From: Virgisporangium aurantiacum
GTDB lineage: Bacteria; Actinomycetota; Actinomycetes; Mycobacteriales; Micromonosporaceae
Length of the DNA: 64,000 nt
Assembly: GCF_016863635.1 (NCBI RefSeq)
Contig: NZ_BOPG01000024.1
Span: 1 to 64,000, forward strand
Direction: 5' to 3'
Shown: piece after piece, positions 23,810-32,034 of the stretch
Numbering within the stretch: the stretch's first letter is position 1
How the letters are laid out: each line of letters opens with the position of its first letter
Program-made: the position numbers and the translations under genes
The notes under the pieces: generated by a model
Databases searched by the model: none
What the model saw: only the letters and a program-made list of their open reading frames with translations
Told to the model about the DNA's origin: nothing

Positions 23810-23839
23810 ACCGGTGCCGGCCGGAAGGCCGGTACCGGT
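23810..23839 (+). promoter_or_regulatory. 13-bp GC-rich hairpin with GGAA loop ahead of tlpA-like gene
   Basis: Arms 23810-23822 and 23827-23839 pair over 13 positions (one G-U) closing a GGAA tetraloop of the GNRA class. It sits between the Cys-rich mini-ORF and the thioredoxin-like gene. No T run follows, so it looks more like an attenuator or RNA-stability element than a simple terminator. Confidence 0.55.
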
Positions 23840-23870
23840 GCCCCTCGTCCTGTCTCTTGGAGAGAAGCCC

Positions 23871-24413
23871 GTGCCGTACCTCATCGCCGCCGTCGTGTTC
23901 ACCACCGTCCTCGGCCTGCTCAACCTCCTGCTCACCCTGGCGGTCCTCCGGCGGCTGCGGGAGCAGGCGACCCAGCCGGCCGCCGGCAACCCCGACTCGG
24001 AACTGCTGCCGGTCGGCGCGCCGCTGCCGGCCTTCACCGGCCACACCGCCGGGGGCGGCGTCGTCGACGGCGCGACGGCGAAGCCCGAGGTGCTGGCGTT
24101 CCTGTCGACCACCTGCGGCGCGTGCCTGGAGCAGGTGTCCGCGCTGATCCGCTACGTGACCGACCGCGGCATCGCCCGGGACGCCGCGCTGGTGGTCGTC
24201 GTGGGCCCCGCCGACGATCCGGTCGGAACGGAGCTCACCGCCGACATCGATCCGGTGGCGACCGTGCTGCGCGAACCGCTGGACGGCCCCGTCTGCCGGG
24301 CCTTCAACCAGCGCCTGTTCCCGACGTTCTACCTCGTCGCCGACGGGGTCGTGCGGGCGAGGTCGATCGACGTCGACGGCCTCCGGACGCACGCCGAGCC
24401 CACCCGGGCGTGA
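23871..24413 (+). CDS. Membrane-anchored TlpA/MauD-like thioredoxin-fold protein
   Basis: A 180-residue protein with an N-terminal membrane segment (YLIAAVVFTTVLGLLNLLL) and an extracytoplasmic thioredoxin fold. The active site is CGAC in AFLSTTCGACLEQV (about residue 83). The cis-Pro region is RLFPTFYLVADG. Such proteins reduce or isomerise disulfides of exported proteins or deliver electrons to cofactor maturation. GTG at 23871 is chosen because TTGGAGAG lies at ribosome-site distance and the membrane segment starts there. It follows the signal peptidase gene and the hairpin. Confidence 0.8.
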   Translation: MPYLIAAVVFTTVLGLLNLLLTLAVLRRLREQATQPAAGNPDSELLPVGAPLPAFTGHTAGGGVVDGATAKPEVLAFLSTTCGACLEQVSALIRYVTDRGIARDAALVVVVGPADDPVGTELTADIDPVATVLREPLDGPVCRAFNQRLFPTFYLVADGVVRARSIDVDGLRTHAEPTRA

Positions 24414-24509
24414 GTGACGGGGCCGCCGGCGAGCATGTACGCGACGTGTACGCGCGCCTTCTACGTTCTGCCCACACACGCCGTCGGCGTCGAACAGGGG
24501 AGAACGTCA

Positions 24510-24983
24510 GTGCGCATGAACGTCAGACGCCTGCTGCAGCGGGCCGCCATCGTGGTGGCGGTGATGGCCGCCGTGGTCGCCACGGGCGGACCCGCGAACG
24601 CCAACGTCGAATCGGGTGGAACGTACCCGGACCCCAACAAACCGGCCTTCTGCCACTACACGATCTGGGACGGGACGTTCTACTGCAACACCGAGGCCGA
24701 GTGGTTCAAGCCCGACTATCACTGGCAGGTGTTCGTCATCGGCCAGGACCGGTCGGTCTACACGAGGTGGCGGCGCGACGGTGGCACCGCGGAGTGGCTC
24801 AACATGGGCGGCACGTGCAATCCCAACCACCGGATCTTCCTCAACTACCAGTACGCCAACTGGTCGGTGGTGGTGAACTGCATCGCCGCGGCCGACGGCC
24901 AGTGGTGGTACCGCAAGCGGTTCAAGGACGGCAGCTGGACCCCGCGCTGGATCCGGGGCAGCGCGTCGCCGGACCCCCTGTAG
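24510..24983 (+). CDS. Secreted lectin-like protein
   Basis: A 157-residue exported protein. The signal peptide (NVRRLLQRAAIVVAVMAAVV) ends near GPANA. The mature part is rich in Trp and Tyr, with four to five cysteines that could form disulfides (FCHYTIWDGTFYCN, GGTCNPN, VVNCIAA). It contains two propeller-like repeats with the VFVIGQDRSVYTRWR and QWWYRKRFKDGSWTPRW patterns seen in PLL/tectonin-like lectins. GTG at 24510 with AGGGGAG upstream. A natural client of the preceding thioredoxin and signal peptidase. The lectin assignment is tentative. Confidence 0.6.
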   Translation: MRMNVRRLLQRAAIVVAVMAAVVATGGPANANVESGGTYPDPNKPAFCHYTIWDGTFYCNTEAEWFKPDYHWQVFVIGQDRSVYTRWRRDGGTAEWLNMGGTCNPNHRIFLNYQYANWSVVVNCIAAADGQWWYRKRFKDGSWTPRWIRGSASPDPL

Positions 24984-24989
24984 GGGGTC

Positions 24990-25020
24990 GGCCGCCCGCG
25001 GTCAGTCGACGCGGGCGGCC
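24990..25020. terminator. Bidirectional hairpin between convergent genes
   Basis: Perfect 11-bp stem GGCCGCCCGCG/CGCGGGCGGCC with a nine-base loop, placed between the stop of the lectin-like gene and the end of the serine hydrolase gene. It can serve both transcripts. Confidence 0.65.
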
Positions 25021-26330
25021 GCGCGGCCCGCATGGAGGTAGCGGCCGCCGTCGAGGAACGTCACCGTGTCGTGCGTGCCGTCGACCGGTTCGGCGGTGAC
25101 GAAGGTGTCGCCCGCCAGCATCACGAACCGGTCGGTGCGCGGCGGGCGGCCCATCTCCTCGACCAGCCCGTGCGGTGTCCGCCGCACCACCAGGCCGGCG
25201 GCGTCGGCCGTCACCTCGAACTCCCACAACGGCGTGGCGTAGCGACCGGCGAACCGGCGGACGTCGCCGGCGTCCACGGCCGGGCGCGGCGGCACCGGCC
25301 GGGACGGCGCCGTGACGCCGGCGAGCTCCTCCAGGAGCGGCACCACCAGGTCGTCGGTCATGCCGGTCGTCGCGGCGTCGGCGTTGATGCTCACCGCCAC
25401 GACCAGGTCGTGGTCGGGTACCACCCGCCACATCGCGGCCTGGCCCGGCACGCCGCCGTCGTGACCGACGATCGTAACGCCCGACCACGTCCACAGCTCC
25501 AGCCCGAGGCCCCAGTGGTCGCCGCCGCGCCCGACGACACCGGGCGCCGCGACCTGCGGGGTGCGCATCGCGGCCACCGCGTCGGCCGACAGCACGGTGC
25601 CGATCTCCCGGCCGAACCGCACCAGTTCGCGGGGCGCCGCGCGTATCCGCGACCCCGCCGCGGCGTTCGACCGGGGCAGCGTCGCGTCGTCGACGGTGCG
25701 CCGGGAATCCAGGTGGCCGGTCGCCGCCGCGAACGCCCGCGCCTCGGCCGCGGAAAAGGCCAGGTGACGCACACCGAGCGGCCCGGCCACCCGCTCGCGC
25801 ACCGCCGTCTCCCAGGTCGTGCCGCGCAGCCGCGCGACCAGCGCGCCCAGCACGCAGAAGCCCGAGTTGCAGTACGAGAACATCGCGCCGGGCGGGTGCA
25901 CCTGCACCGCCTCGGTGCGCAGCCGTTCCAGGTAGCGGTCGGCCGCGTCGTCGCCGTCGCCGGTGTCGAGGAACAGGTCGCCGGCGAACCCGCCGGTGTG
26001 CGCGAGCAGGTGCCGCGCGGTGACCGCGGCGGTCGCGGCGGGGTCGGCCACCGCGAACCCGGGCAGGTACCCGACGACCGGCGCGTCGAGGTCGAGCCGC
26101 CCCTCGTCGACGAGTTGCAGCACCAGCGTCGCCGTCCACGGCTTCGTGACGGAGCCGACGTGGAAGAGGCTGTCGGGCGTCACCGCCGCACCCGTGCGGA
26201 CGTCGAGCACGCCGTACGCCGCCTCGACGAGGTCGCCACCGTGTCCGACGGCGACCGCGGCACCCGGCACGCCGTGCCGTCGGGCCGCCTCGGCGAGCCG
26301 GTCGGGGAGCGACCCGCGCCAATCCGTCAC
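25002..26330 (-). CDS. Serine hydrolase of the class C beta-lactamase family
   Basis: A 442-residue protein with the penicilloyl serine transferase fold. SVTK (residues 60-63) gives the nucleophile and base, YCN in MFSYCNSGF (about 155) is the second motif and HDGG (about 295) replaces the KTG box, typical of esterase/D-aminopeptidase-like members. A C-terminal lipocalin-like domain follows (RFAGRYATPLWEFEV). No signal peptide is seen at the chosen ATG (MTDWRGSLPDRLAEAARRHG), suggesting a cytosolic esterase or peptidase rather than an antibiotic-resistance enzyme. Ends inside the bidirectional hairpin. Confidence 0.88.
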   Translation of the reverse strand: MTDWRGSLPDRLAEAARRHGVPGAAVAVGHGGDLVEAAYGVLDVRTGAAVTPDSLFHVGSVTKPWTATLVLQLVDEGRLDLDAPVVGYLPGFAVADPAATAAVTARHLLAHTGGFAGDLFLDTGDGDDAADRYLERLRTEAVQVHPPGAMFSYCNSGFCVLGALVARLRGTTWETAVRERVAGPLGVRHLAFSAAEARAFAAATGHLDSRRTVDDATLPRSNAAAGSRIRAAPRELVRFGREIGTVLSADAVAAMRTPQVAAPGVVGRGGDHWGLGLELWTWSGVTIVGHDGGVPGQAAMWRVVPDHDLVVAVSINADAATTGMTDDLVVPLLEELAGVTAPSRPVPPRPAVDAGDVRRFAGRYATPLWEFEVTADAAGLVVRRTPHGLVEEMGRPPRTDRFVMLAGDTFVTAEPVDGTHDTVTFLDGGRYLHAGRAAARVD

Positions 26331-26374
26331 CCGGCCGAGGCTACCGGGAGTTTTTGTCGGAGGGGGCGGGCAGG

Positions 26375-27106
26375 ATGACGCGCATGACCGTGACAGGACG
26401 CCTGGAACTCGTCGCCTTCGACGCGACCGACATCGCGGGGCTCGCCGCGTTCTACGCCGAGCTCACCGGCTGGGAGACCGTCCGCAGCGTCGACGGCTGG
26501 ATCACGCTGCGCGCCGGCGACGGGCAGGAGGTCGCCTTCCAGGAGGTCGCCGAGCACCGCGCGCCGCGGTGGCCGGGGCAGGAACGCCCTCAGCAGGTCC
26601 ACCTCGATCTCCTCGTCGACGGGCACGAGGAGGCGGCCCGGCGCGCCGAGGCGCTCGGCGCCACCCGGCTGGCCGACGGCGCCACCTGGATCACGCTGGC
26701 CGACCCGGCCGGGCACCCCTTCGACCTGTGCCAGCGCGACGAGATCGGCCCGCAGACGCAGCTGTTCGCGGTCACCATCGACGCCCCCGACGCGTCGGCG
26801 CTGGCCCGCTTCTACGCCGACCTGCTCGGGATGGAGGTGACCCACGACGGGCCCGAGGGCGCGCTCGTCACCGGTGGCGGCAAGAGCCTCATGTTCCAGC
26901 AGGTCGCCGGTTACACGCCGCCGCGGTGGCCCGATCCCGCGCACCCGCAACAGGGGCACCTCGACATCGTCGTCGACGGTCCCGACCACCTCGCGGCGGT
27001 CGGCGCCCGAGCGGAGGAACTGGGCGGCACCCGGCTCGGCGGCGGCACCGGCTGGATCACGCTGGCCGACCCGGCCGGGCACCCCTTCGACCTGTCGATC
27101 CCCTGA
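26375..27106 (+). CDS. Two-domain VOC-family (glyoxalase-like) protein
   Basis: A 243-residue protein with two vicinal-oxygen-chelate modules (about residues 8-115 and 125-243). Each begins with a strand and FYAELTGWETV or FYADLLGMEVT and ends with the near-identical WITLADPAGHPFDL, so the halves arose by duplication. The C-terminal His of each copy is retained. Such proteins act in glyoxalase-type chemistry, dioxygenation or antibiotic binding; which one is not readable. ATG at 26375. Convergent with uppP, with three bases between stops. Confidence 0.85.
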   Translation: MTRMTVTGRLELVAFDATDIAGLAAFYAELTGWETVRSVDGWITLRAGDGQEVAFQEVAEHRAPRWPGQERPQQVHLDLLVDGHEEAARRAEALGATRLADGATWITLADPAGHPFDLCQRDEIGPQTQLFAVTIDAPDASALARFYADLLGMEVTHDGPEGALVTGGGKSLMFQQVAGYTPPRWPDPAHPQQGHLDIVVDGPDHLAAVGARAEELGGTRLGGGTGWITLADPAGHPFDLSIP

Positions 27107-27109
27107 GGG

Positions 27110-27946
27110 TCACTTCGCCTCGAGCACGTTCGTCGCCAGCAGCACCATCAGCAGCGTGCCCAGCGCCACGCGGTACACGATGAAGACGGTGTACGAGTGG
27201 CGGGCGATGTACCGGAGCAACCAGTTCACCGAGAGGTAGGCCACCACGAAACTCACCACCGTCGCCACGATGGTGTTCAACCAGCCGACGCCGTTGGAGA
27301 TGCGGTCGAACTCGTCGATGCCCTGCAGGATCGACGCGCCGGTCAGCGCCGGGATCGACAGGAAGAACGACAGCCGCGTCACGGTCACCCGGTCGAAGTC
27401 GCGCAGCAGGCCGGCCGACATCGTGGCGCCGGACCGGGATATGCCCGGGATCAGCGCCATGCACTGCACCACGCCGATGATGAGCGTGTCCTTCCACCTG
27501 ATGTCCTCCTCGCCCCGCTGCTGGGTGGCGGCGCGGTCGGCGAAGACCATCACCCCGCTCCACAGGATCAGCGCGCCGGCCACGAACCACAGGCTGCGCA
27601 GCGTCGTCTCGATCTGGTCCTTGAACAGCAGGGCCGCGAACACGATCGGCATCGACCCCAGCAGCACCGCCACCCCGAACCGGAAGTCGACGTGCCGGCG
27701 GGCCTCGGCGTTGGTCAGGCCGCGGAAGAACGCCGGCACGATCCGGGCGATGTCCTTGCGCAGGAACAGGATCGTCGCCAGCACCGCGCCGGACTGGATG
27801 ATCACCGTGAACGCGGTGATGTCCGGATCGTCGATCTGGTACCCGAACAGCTTCTCCAGGATCGTCAGGTGGCCGGTGCTGGAGATGGGTAGGAACTCGG
27901 TGACGCCCTCGACCGCACCGAGGAGCACCGCTTCGAGAATGTTCAA
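27110..27946 (-). CDS. uppP: Undecaprenyl-diphosphatase UppP
   Basis: A 278-residue integral membrane phosphatase that recycles undecaprenyl pyrophosphate to the monophosphate carrier used for peptidoglycan synthesis; it also underlies bacitracin resistance (BacA). Both active-site blocks are present: EGVTEFLPISSTGHL (residues 13-27) and PGISRSGATM (about 165-174) with the catalytic Glu, His and Arg. Seven to eight membrane segments. Length is normal for the family. ATG at 27946. Divergent from the histidine phosphatase gene, with about 75 bases between. Confidence 0.96.
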   Translation of the reverse strand: MNILEAVLLGAVEGVTEFLPISSTGHLTILEKLFGYQIDDPDITAFTVIIQSGAVLATILFLRKDIARIVPAFFRGLTNAEARRHVDFRFGVAVLLGSMPIVFAALLFKDQIETTLRSLWFVAGALILWSGVMVFADRAATQQRGEEDIRWKDTLIIGVVQCMALIPGISRSGATMSAGLLRDFDRVTVTRLSFFLSIPALTGASILQGIDEFDRISNGVGWLNTIVATVVSFVVAYLSVNWLLRYIARHSYTVFIVYRVALGTLLMVLLATNVLEAK

Positions 27947-28020
27947 ATCTCAGGCCCCGCCCATTTCGAAACCGTTCATGGCCGGGAAGAGCATAGGGGA
28001 CCGCGCGTACGCTTCGCCGG

Positions 28021-28728
28021 GTGGCAACCGTCCTCCTGCTGCGGCATGGCCGCACCACCAGTAACGCCGCCGGCACCCTGGCCGGTCGCCAGCCGGTCGA
28101 ACTCGACGACGTCGGCCGTGGCCAGGCCCGCGCCGCCGGTGAGCGGCTCGCCGGCATCCCGCTCGCCGCGGTGGTCACCAGCCCCCTGATCCGCTGCCGG
28201 CAGACCGTCGCCGAGGCCCTGCCGGCCGTGAATCCGGCCGTCGACGAACGCTTCACCGAGTGCGGCTACGGCGATTGGACCGGGAAGGAGCTGGCCAAGC
28301 TCGCCAAGGATCCGCTGTGGAAGGTGGTGCAGGCGCACCCGTCGGCGGTCACGTTCCCCGGTGGCGAGTCGATGTCGGCGATGTCGGCCCGCGCCGTCGC
28401 CGCCGTGCGGGAGTGGGACGCCACCGTCACCGCCGAACGCGGCCCCGACGCGATCTGGCTCGCCTGCAGCCACGGCGATGTGATCAAGGCCATTGTCGCC
28501 GACGCGCTGGGCCTGCACCTGGACCAGTTCCAGCGCATCGTCGCCGACCCCGCGTCGGTCACCGCGATCCGCTACACGTCCACCCGCCCCTTCGTCGTGC
28601 GGCTGAACGACTCGGGCGCCGATCTGGCGTCCCTCGTGCCCCCGAAGAAGACCCGGCGCGGCCGCGCGAAGGCCGCCGCCGACAGCGACGCCGCGGTCGG
28701 CGGCGGAGCGGGGGCGGGGAGCGTTTAA
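28021..28728 (+). CDS. MSMEG_4193-type histidine phosphatase
   Basis: A 235-residue phosphatase of the phosphoglycerate-mutase-like superfamily. LLRHGRTTSN (residues 6-15) holds the catalytic His and Arg. FTECGYGDWTG carries the acid Glu, and WLACSHGDVIKAI the second His. The last 35 residues are a basic/Gly-rich tail. GTG at 28021. It is the first gene of a conserved actinobacterial cluster (phosphatase, DUF3090, SCO1664-family, mshC), which hints at a link to mycothiol or inositol-phosphate metabolism. The exact substrate is unknown. Confidence 0.9.
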   Translation: MATVLLLRHGRTTSNAAGTLAGRQPVELDDVGRGQARAAGERLAGIPLAAVVTSPLIRCRQTVAEALPAVNPAVDERFTECGYGDWTGKELAKLAKDPLWKVVQAHPSAVTFPGGESMSAMSARAVAAVREWDATVTAERGPDAIWLACSHGDVIKAIVADALGLHLDQFQRIVADPASVTAIRYTSTRPFVVRLNDSGADLASLVPPKKTRRGRAKAAADSDAAVGGGAGAGSV

Positions 28729-28778
28729 GACGGTAGGCCAGTCGGCGTCGCCGTACCGATGCGGATATCGTCGTGGGT

Positions 28779-29354
28779 ATGGCCCACCAGGTGTACGCGT
28801 TCGAACCGCCCGAGCGGTTCGTGGCCGGTACCGTCGGGCCGCCCGGCGAGCGCACGTTCTTCCTCCAGGCCCGCGGCGGCGGCCGGCTGGTGAGCGTCGC
28901 CCTGGAGAAGGTGCAGGTCCAGCTGCTCGCCGAGAAGCTCGACGAACTGCTCGCCGAGGCCAACCGGCGGTTCGGGCTCGAACTGCCCACGCTGGCGATC
29001 GCGGCCGACAACGAGCCGCTCGACACCCCGCTCGACGAGGAGTTCCGCGTCGGCACGCTCGGGTTGGCGTTCGACGTCGACACGTCCACGGTCGTCATCG
29101 AGGCGATCGCGGCCCCGGAGGGCGAGGCCGAGGCCGAGCCGGAGGAGGCGGCGGAGGACGACGACGCCGACGACGAGGACGCCGACGCCGACCGCGACCG
29201 CCTCCGGGTGCGGCTGACGCCACAGGAGACCCGGGCGTTCATCGAGCGCGCGAAGCGGGTCCTCGCGTCCGGCCGGCCGCCGTGTCCCCTGTGCGGGCAG
29301 CCGCTCGACCCGAAGGGCCACCTGTGCCCGCGGCACAACGGGTACCACCGGTAG
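28779..29354 (+). CDS. DUF3090-family protein with zinc-ribbon-like tail
   Basis: A 191-residue protein of the DUF3090 (YjhX_toxin-unrelated, SCO1665-like) family. The N-terminus MAHQVYAFEPPERFVAGTVG and FFLQARGGGRLVSVALEKVQ are typical. A central acidic stretch (EAEPEEAAEDDDADDEDAD) is followed by RLTPQETRAFIERAKRVL. A Cys-rich tail (CPLCGQPLDPKGHLCPRH) could bind zinc. ATG at 28779. Four bases separate its stop from the next gene, and both belong to the mshC cluster. Confidence 0.88.
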   Translation: MAHQVYAFEPPERFVAGTVGPPGERTFFLQARGGGRLVSVALEKVQVQLLAEKLDELLAEANRRFGLELPTLAIAADNEPLDTPLDEEFRVGTLGLAFDVDTSTVVIEAIAAPEGEAEAEPEEAAEDDDADDEDADADRDRLRVRLTPQETRAFIERAKRVLASGRPPCPLCGQPLDPKGHLCPRHNGYHR

Positions 29355-29358
29355 CTAC

Positions 29359-30147
29359 GTGGGCGAGCTCACCGACCTGCTGTCGCGGGGGAGTCTGGAG
29401 ATCGAGGGCCGGCTGGTCGACGCGTCCAATACGACCCTCCGCGCGGAGATCACCCTCGACGGCGTCGACGCCCGGTGCGTCTACAAGCCGGTGCGCGGCG
29501 AGCGTCCGCTGTGGGACTTTCCCGACGGGACCCTCGCCGGCCGCGAGTACGCCGCCTACCTGGTGTCCGAACTCACCGGGTGGGGAATCGTGCCGCCCAC
29601 CGTGCTGCGCGACGGGCCCCTCGGCCCCGGCATGTGCCAGCTGTGGATCGACGAGGACCGCCAGCGCCCGGAGCCGCTGGTGGACTTCGTGCCGGGGCGG
29701 CGCATCCCGGTCGGCTGGCACCGGGTCGCGGCGGCCCGCGACGAGAGCGGACGGCCGTTCGTCCTCGCGCACGCCGACGAGCCGCAACTGGCCCGGATGG
29801 CGGTCTTCGACGCGGTCATCAACAACGCCGACCGCAAGGGCAGCCACATCCTGTCCACGGTCGACGGTGAGCTGTACGGGGTCGACCACGGCGTCAGCTT
29901 CCACGTCGAGAACAAGCTCCGCACGGTGCTGTGGGGCTGGTCGGAGTCGCCGGTGCCGGACGACGCGCTCGACGTCCTCAAGAAGCTCCGCTCGGCCCTG
30001 GACGCCGACCTCGGCGCCGACCTCTCCGAGCACCTGACGATCCGCGAACTGCGCGCCATGTGCCGCCGCGTCGACGGCCTGCTGCGGACGAAGGTGTTCC
30101 CGAACCCGCCGGAGGACTGGCCGGCGTTACCGTGGCCGCCGATCTGA
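29359..30147 (+). CDS. SCO1664-family PI3/4-kinase-like protein
   Basis: A 262-residue protein resembling the catalytic core of phosphatidylinositol 3/4-kinases. CVYKPVRGERPLWDFPDG has the ATP-binding Lys. The catalytic loop is NNADRKGSHIL (Asp and Asn) and the metal-binding DHG-type motif is GVDHGVSFH. GTG at 29359. It directly follows the DUF3090 gene and precedes mshC, an arrangement conserved in many actinobacteria. Possible roles are phosphorylation of inositol compounds or of protein; neither is shown. Confidence 0.87.
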   Translation: MGELTDLLSRGSLEIEGRLVDASNTTLRAEITLDGVDARCVYKPVRGERPLWDFPDGTLAGREYAAYLVSELTGWGIVPPTVLRDGPLGPGMCQLWIDEDRQRPEPLVDFVPGRRIPVGWHRVAAARDESGRPFVLAHADEPQLARMAVFDAVINNADRKGSHILSTVDGELYGVDHGVSFHVENKLRTVLWGWSESPVPDDALDVLKKLRSALDADLGADLSEHLTIRELRAMCRRVDGLLRTKVFPNPPEDWPALPWPPI

Positions 30148-30184
30148 AATAGTCTGTTCGTGATCAGCGGTTAATGTTGCGGTC

Positions 30185-31408
30185 ATGGAGCCCTGGACCT
30201 CGCACGACGTACCTGAACTGCCCGGTCAGGGCGTCCCCTTGAATTTGTACGACACCGCGCGGGCCGCCGTGGCCCCGACCGGCCCGGCCACGATGTACGT
30301 CTGCGGGATCACCCCCTACGACGCCACCCACCTCGGCCACGCCGCCACGATGATCACGTTCGACCTGGTCAACCGCGCGTGGCGGGACTCCGGGCTGGCG
30401 GTGAACTACGTGCAGAACGTCACCGACATCGACGATCCGCTGCTCGAACGCGCCACCCGCGACGGGGAGGACTGGGTCGTCCTCGCGATGCGGGAGACCG
30501 CGCTGTTCCGCGAGGACATGGAGGCGCTGCGGATCATCCCGCCGGAGCACTACGTGGGCGCCGTGGAGTCGATCCCTGCGATCGCTGCGGCCGTGGCCCG
30601 CCTCGTTGATCTTGGAGCCGCCTACCGGCTCGACGACGGCACCGGCGACGTCTACTTCCCGGTCGCGGCCGCGCCGGGCTTCGGGTCGGAGTCGAACTAC
30701 GACCGGGAGACGATGCTCACGTTCGCCGCCGAGCGCGGGGGCGATCCGGGACGCGCGGGCAAGCGCGACCCGCTCGACCCGCTGCTCTGGCGCGGCGCCC
30801 GCGACGGCGAACCCGCGTGGGACGGCGGCCCGCTCGGCCCCGGACGGCCCGGCTGGCACGTCGAGTGCGCGGTGATCGCGCTGCGGCTGCTGGGGGACCA
30901 GATCGGCGTCCAGGGCGGCGGCAACGACCTGATCTTCCCGCACCACGAGTGCTCCGCCGCGCACGCCGAGGTGCTCACCGGCGTCGCGCCGTTCGCGCGG
31001 CACTACGTCCACGCCGGGATGATCGGGCTCGCCGGCGAGAAGATGTCCAAGAGCCGCGGCAACCTGGTGTTCGTCTCCCGCCTGCGGGCCGACAAGGTCG
31101 ACCCGATGGCGCTGCGCCTGGCGCTGATCGCCGACCACTACCGCGGCGACCGCCAGTGGACCGACGACGTGCTGAAGGCCGGTCAGCAGCGCCTGGCCCG
31201 CTGGCGCGACGCGGTGGCCCGGGGTCGGGGACCCGCTGCCGGTCCGGTGGTCGCGGCTCTGCGTTCGCGGCTGGCCGACGACCTCGACACGCCGGGCGCC
31301 CTGGCGGCGGTGGACGCGTGGGCGGAGGCGGCCCTGGCCGGTGTCTCCGACGCGCCGGTCGACGAGGTCGCGCTGGCGGTCGACGCGCTGCTGGGTGTGC
31401 GCCTCTGA
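30185..31408 (+). CDS. mshC: Cysteine:glucosaminyl-inositol ligase MshC (mycothiol biosynthesis)
   Basis: A 407-residue ligase that joins cysteine to glucosaminyl-inositol, the third enzymatic step toward mycothiol, the main thiol of actinobacteria. It descends from cysteinyl-tRNA synthetase. The zinc-binding Cys is in TMYVCGITPYD, the HIGH-type signature is THLGHAATM, further zinc ligands are in WHVECAVIAL and PHHECSAAH, and KMSKSRGNLVF is the adenylation loop. Full length for the family (about 410). ATG at 30185, 37 bases after the SCO1664-family gene. Its presence confirms an actinobacterial host. Confidence 0.96.
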   Translation: MEPWTSHDVPELPGQGVPLNLYDTARAAVAPTGPATMYVCGITPYDATHLGHAATMITFDLVNRAWRDSGLAVNYVQNVTDIDDPLLERATRDGEDWVVLAMRETALFREDMEALRIIPPEHYVGAVESIPAIAAAVARLVDLGAAYRLDDGTGDVYFPVAAAPGFGSESNYDRETMLTFAAERGGDPGRAGKRDPLDPLLWRGARDGEPAWDGGPLGPGRPGWHVECAVIALRLLGDQIGVQGGGNDLIFPHHECSAAHAEVLTGVAPFARHYVHAGMIGLAGEKMSKSRGNLVFVSRLRADKVDPMALRLALIADHYRGDRQWTDDVLKAGQQRLARWRDAVARGRGPAAGPVVAALRSRLADDLDTPGALAAVDAWAEAALAGVSDAPVDEVALAVDALLGVRL

Positions 31409-31447
31409 GCTACCGTCCACGGCACACCGAGCGCCGGAGGTAGTGCC

Positions 31448-32005
31448 GTGACCGACTTCGACCTGACCGATCACGTGTCCGCCGCCGACTACCCCTCCGT
31501 CGCCGGGTCGGACGAGAACGCGGCCGGCACGGTCGACGTCACGTCCGTCCCGCCGCGCGAGGACGACCCGGACGGCCCGACGGCCACCTACACCACGTAC
31601 GACTACGACAGCGACGGACACGTCGACATGATGGTCGCCGACGCCGACAGCGACGGCCGTCCCGACACCGTCTACCGCGACGCCGACGACGACGGCCACT
31701 GGGACGACATCCGGTACGACAGCGACGAGGACGGCCGCTTCGACGAGGTGTGGCGCGACACCGACGGCGACGGTCACGTCGACTCCCTCGCCCGCGACAC
31801 CGACGGCGACGGCGTGCTCGACGTCACCCGGGTCGACACCGACGGCGACGGCTCGTTCGACCGCATCCTGTACGACACCGACGGCGACGGCCGGACCGAT
31901 CAGGTGGGCATCGACGCCGACGGCGACGGCCGGCCCGAACACGTCCTGCGGTACGGCGTCGACTCCGCCTCGGCCGCCGACCGGCCCTGGCACCGGGAGC
32001 CGTAG
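31448..32005 (+). CDS. DxDxDG 13-residue repeat protein (putative calcium-binding)
   Basis: A 185-residue acidic protein. After a 50-residue leader it consists of nine uninterrupted 13-residue units of the form DxDxDGxxDxxxx (for example DTDGDGHVDSLAR, DTDGDGVLDVTRV). The last unit has Glu in place of the ninth-position Asp. The Asp spacing matches calcium-binding EF-hand-like or thrombospondin-3 loops. There is no signal peptide, unusual for such proteins, so the location is uncertain. GTG at 31448 with CGGAGG upstream, 40 bases after mshC, possibly co-transcribed. Calcium binding is inferred from the loop pattern only. Confidence 0.75.
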   Translation: MTDFDLTDHVSAADYPSVAGSDENAAGTVDVTSVPPREDDPDGPTATYTTYDYDSDGHVDMMVADADSDGRPDTVYRDADDDGHWDDIRYDSDEDGRFDEVWRDTDGDGHVDSLARDTDGDGVLDVTRVDTDGDGSFDRILYDTDGDGRTDQVGIDADGDGRPEHVLRYGVDSASAADRPWHREP

Positions 32006-32008
32006 CCC

Positions 32009-32034
32009 CGGCCGTTCAGCCCGGCCGTTCAGCC
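32009..32034. repeat. Tandem 13-bp duplication at the gntR stop
   Basis: CGGCCGTTCAGCC occurs twice head to tail (32009-32021, 32022-32034). The right copy contains the stop codon of the GntR-family gene. It looks like a recent slippage duplication. Confidence 0.7.

Noticed and set aside
24990..25020. A regulatory operator between the lectin-like gene and the hydrolase
   Set aside because: The genes are convergent, so the palindrome is better explained as a shared terminator.
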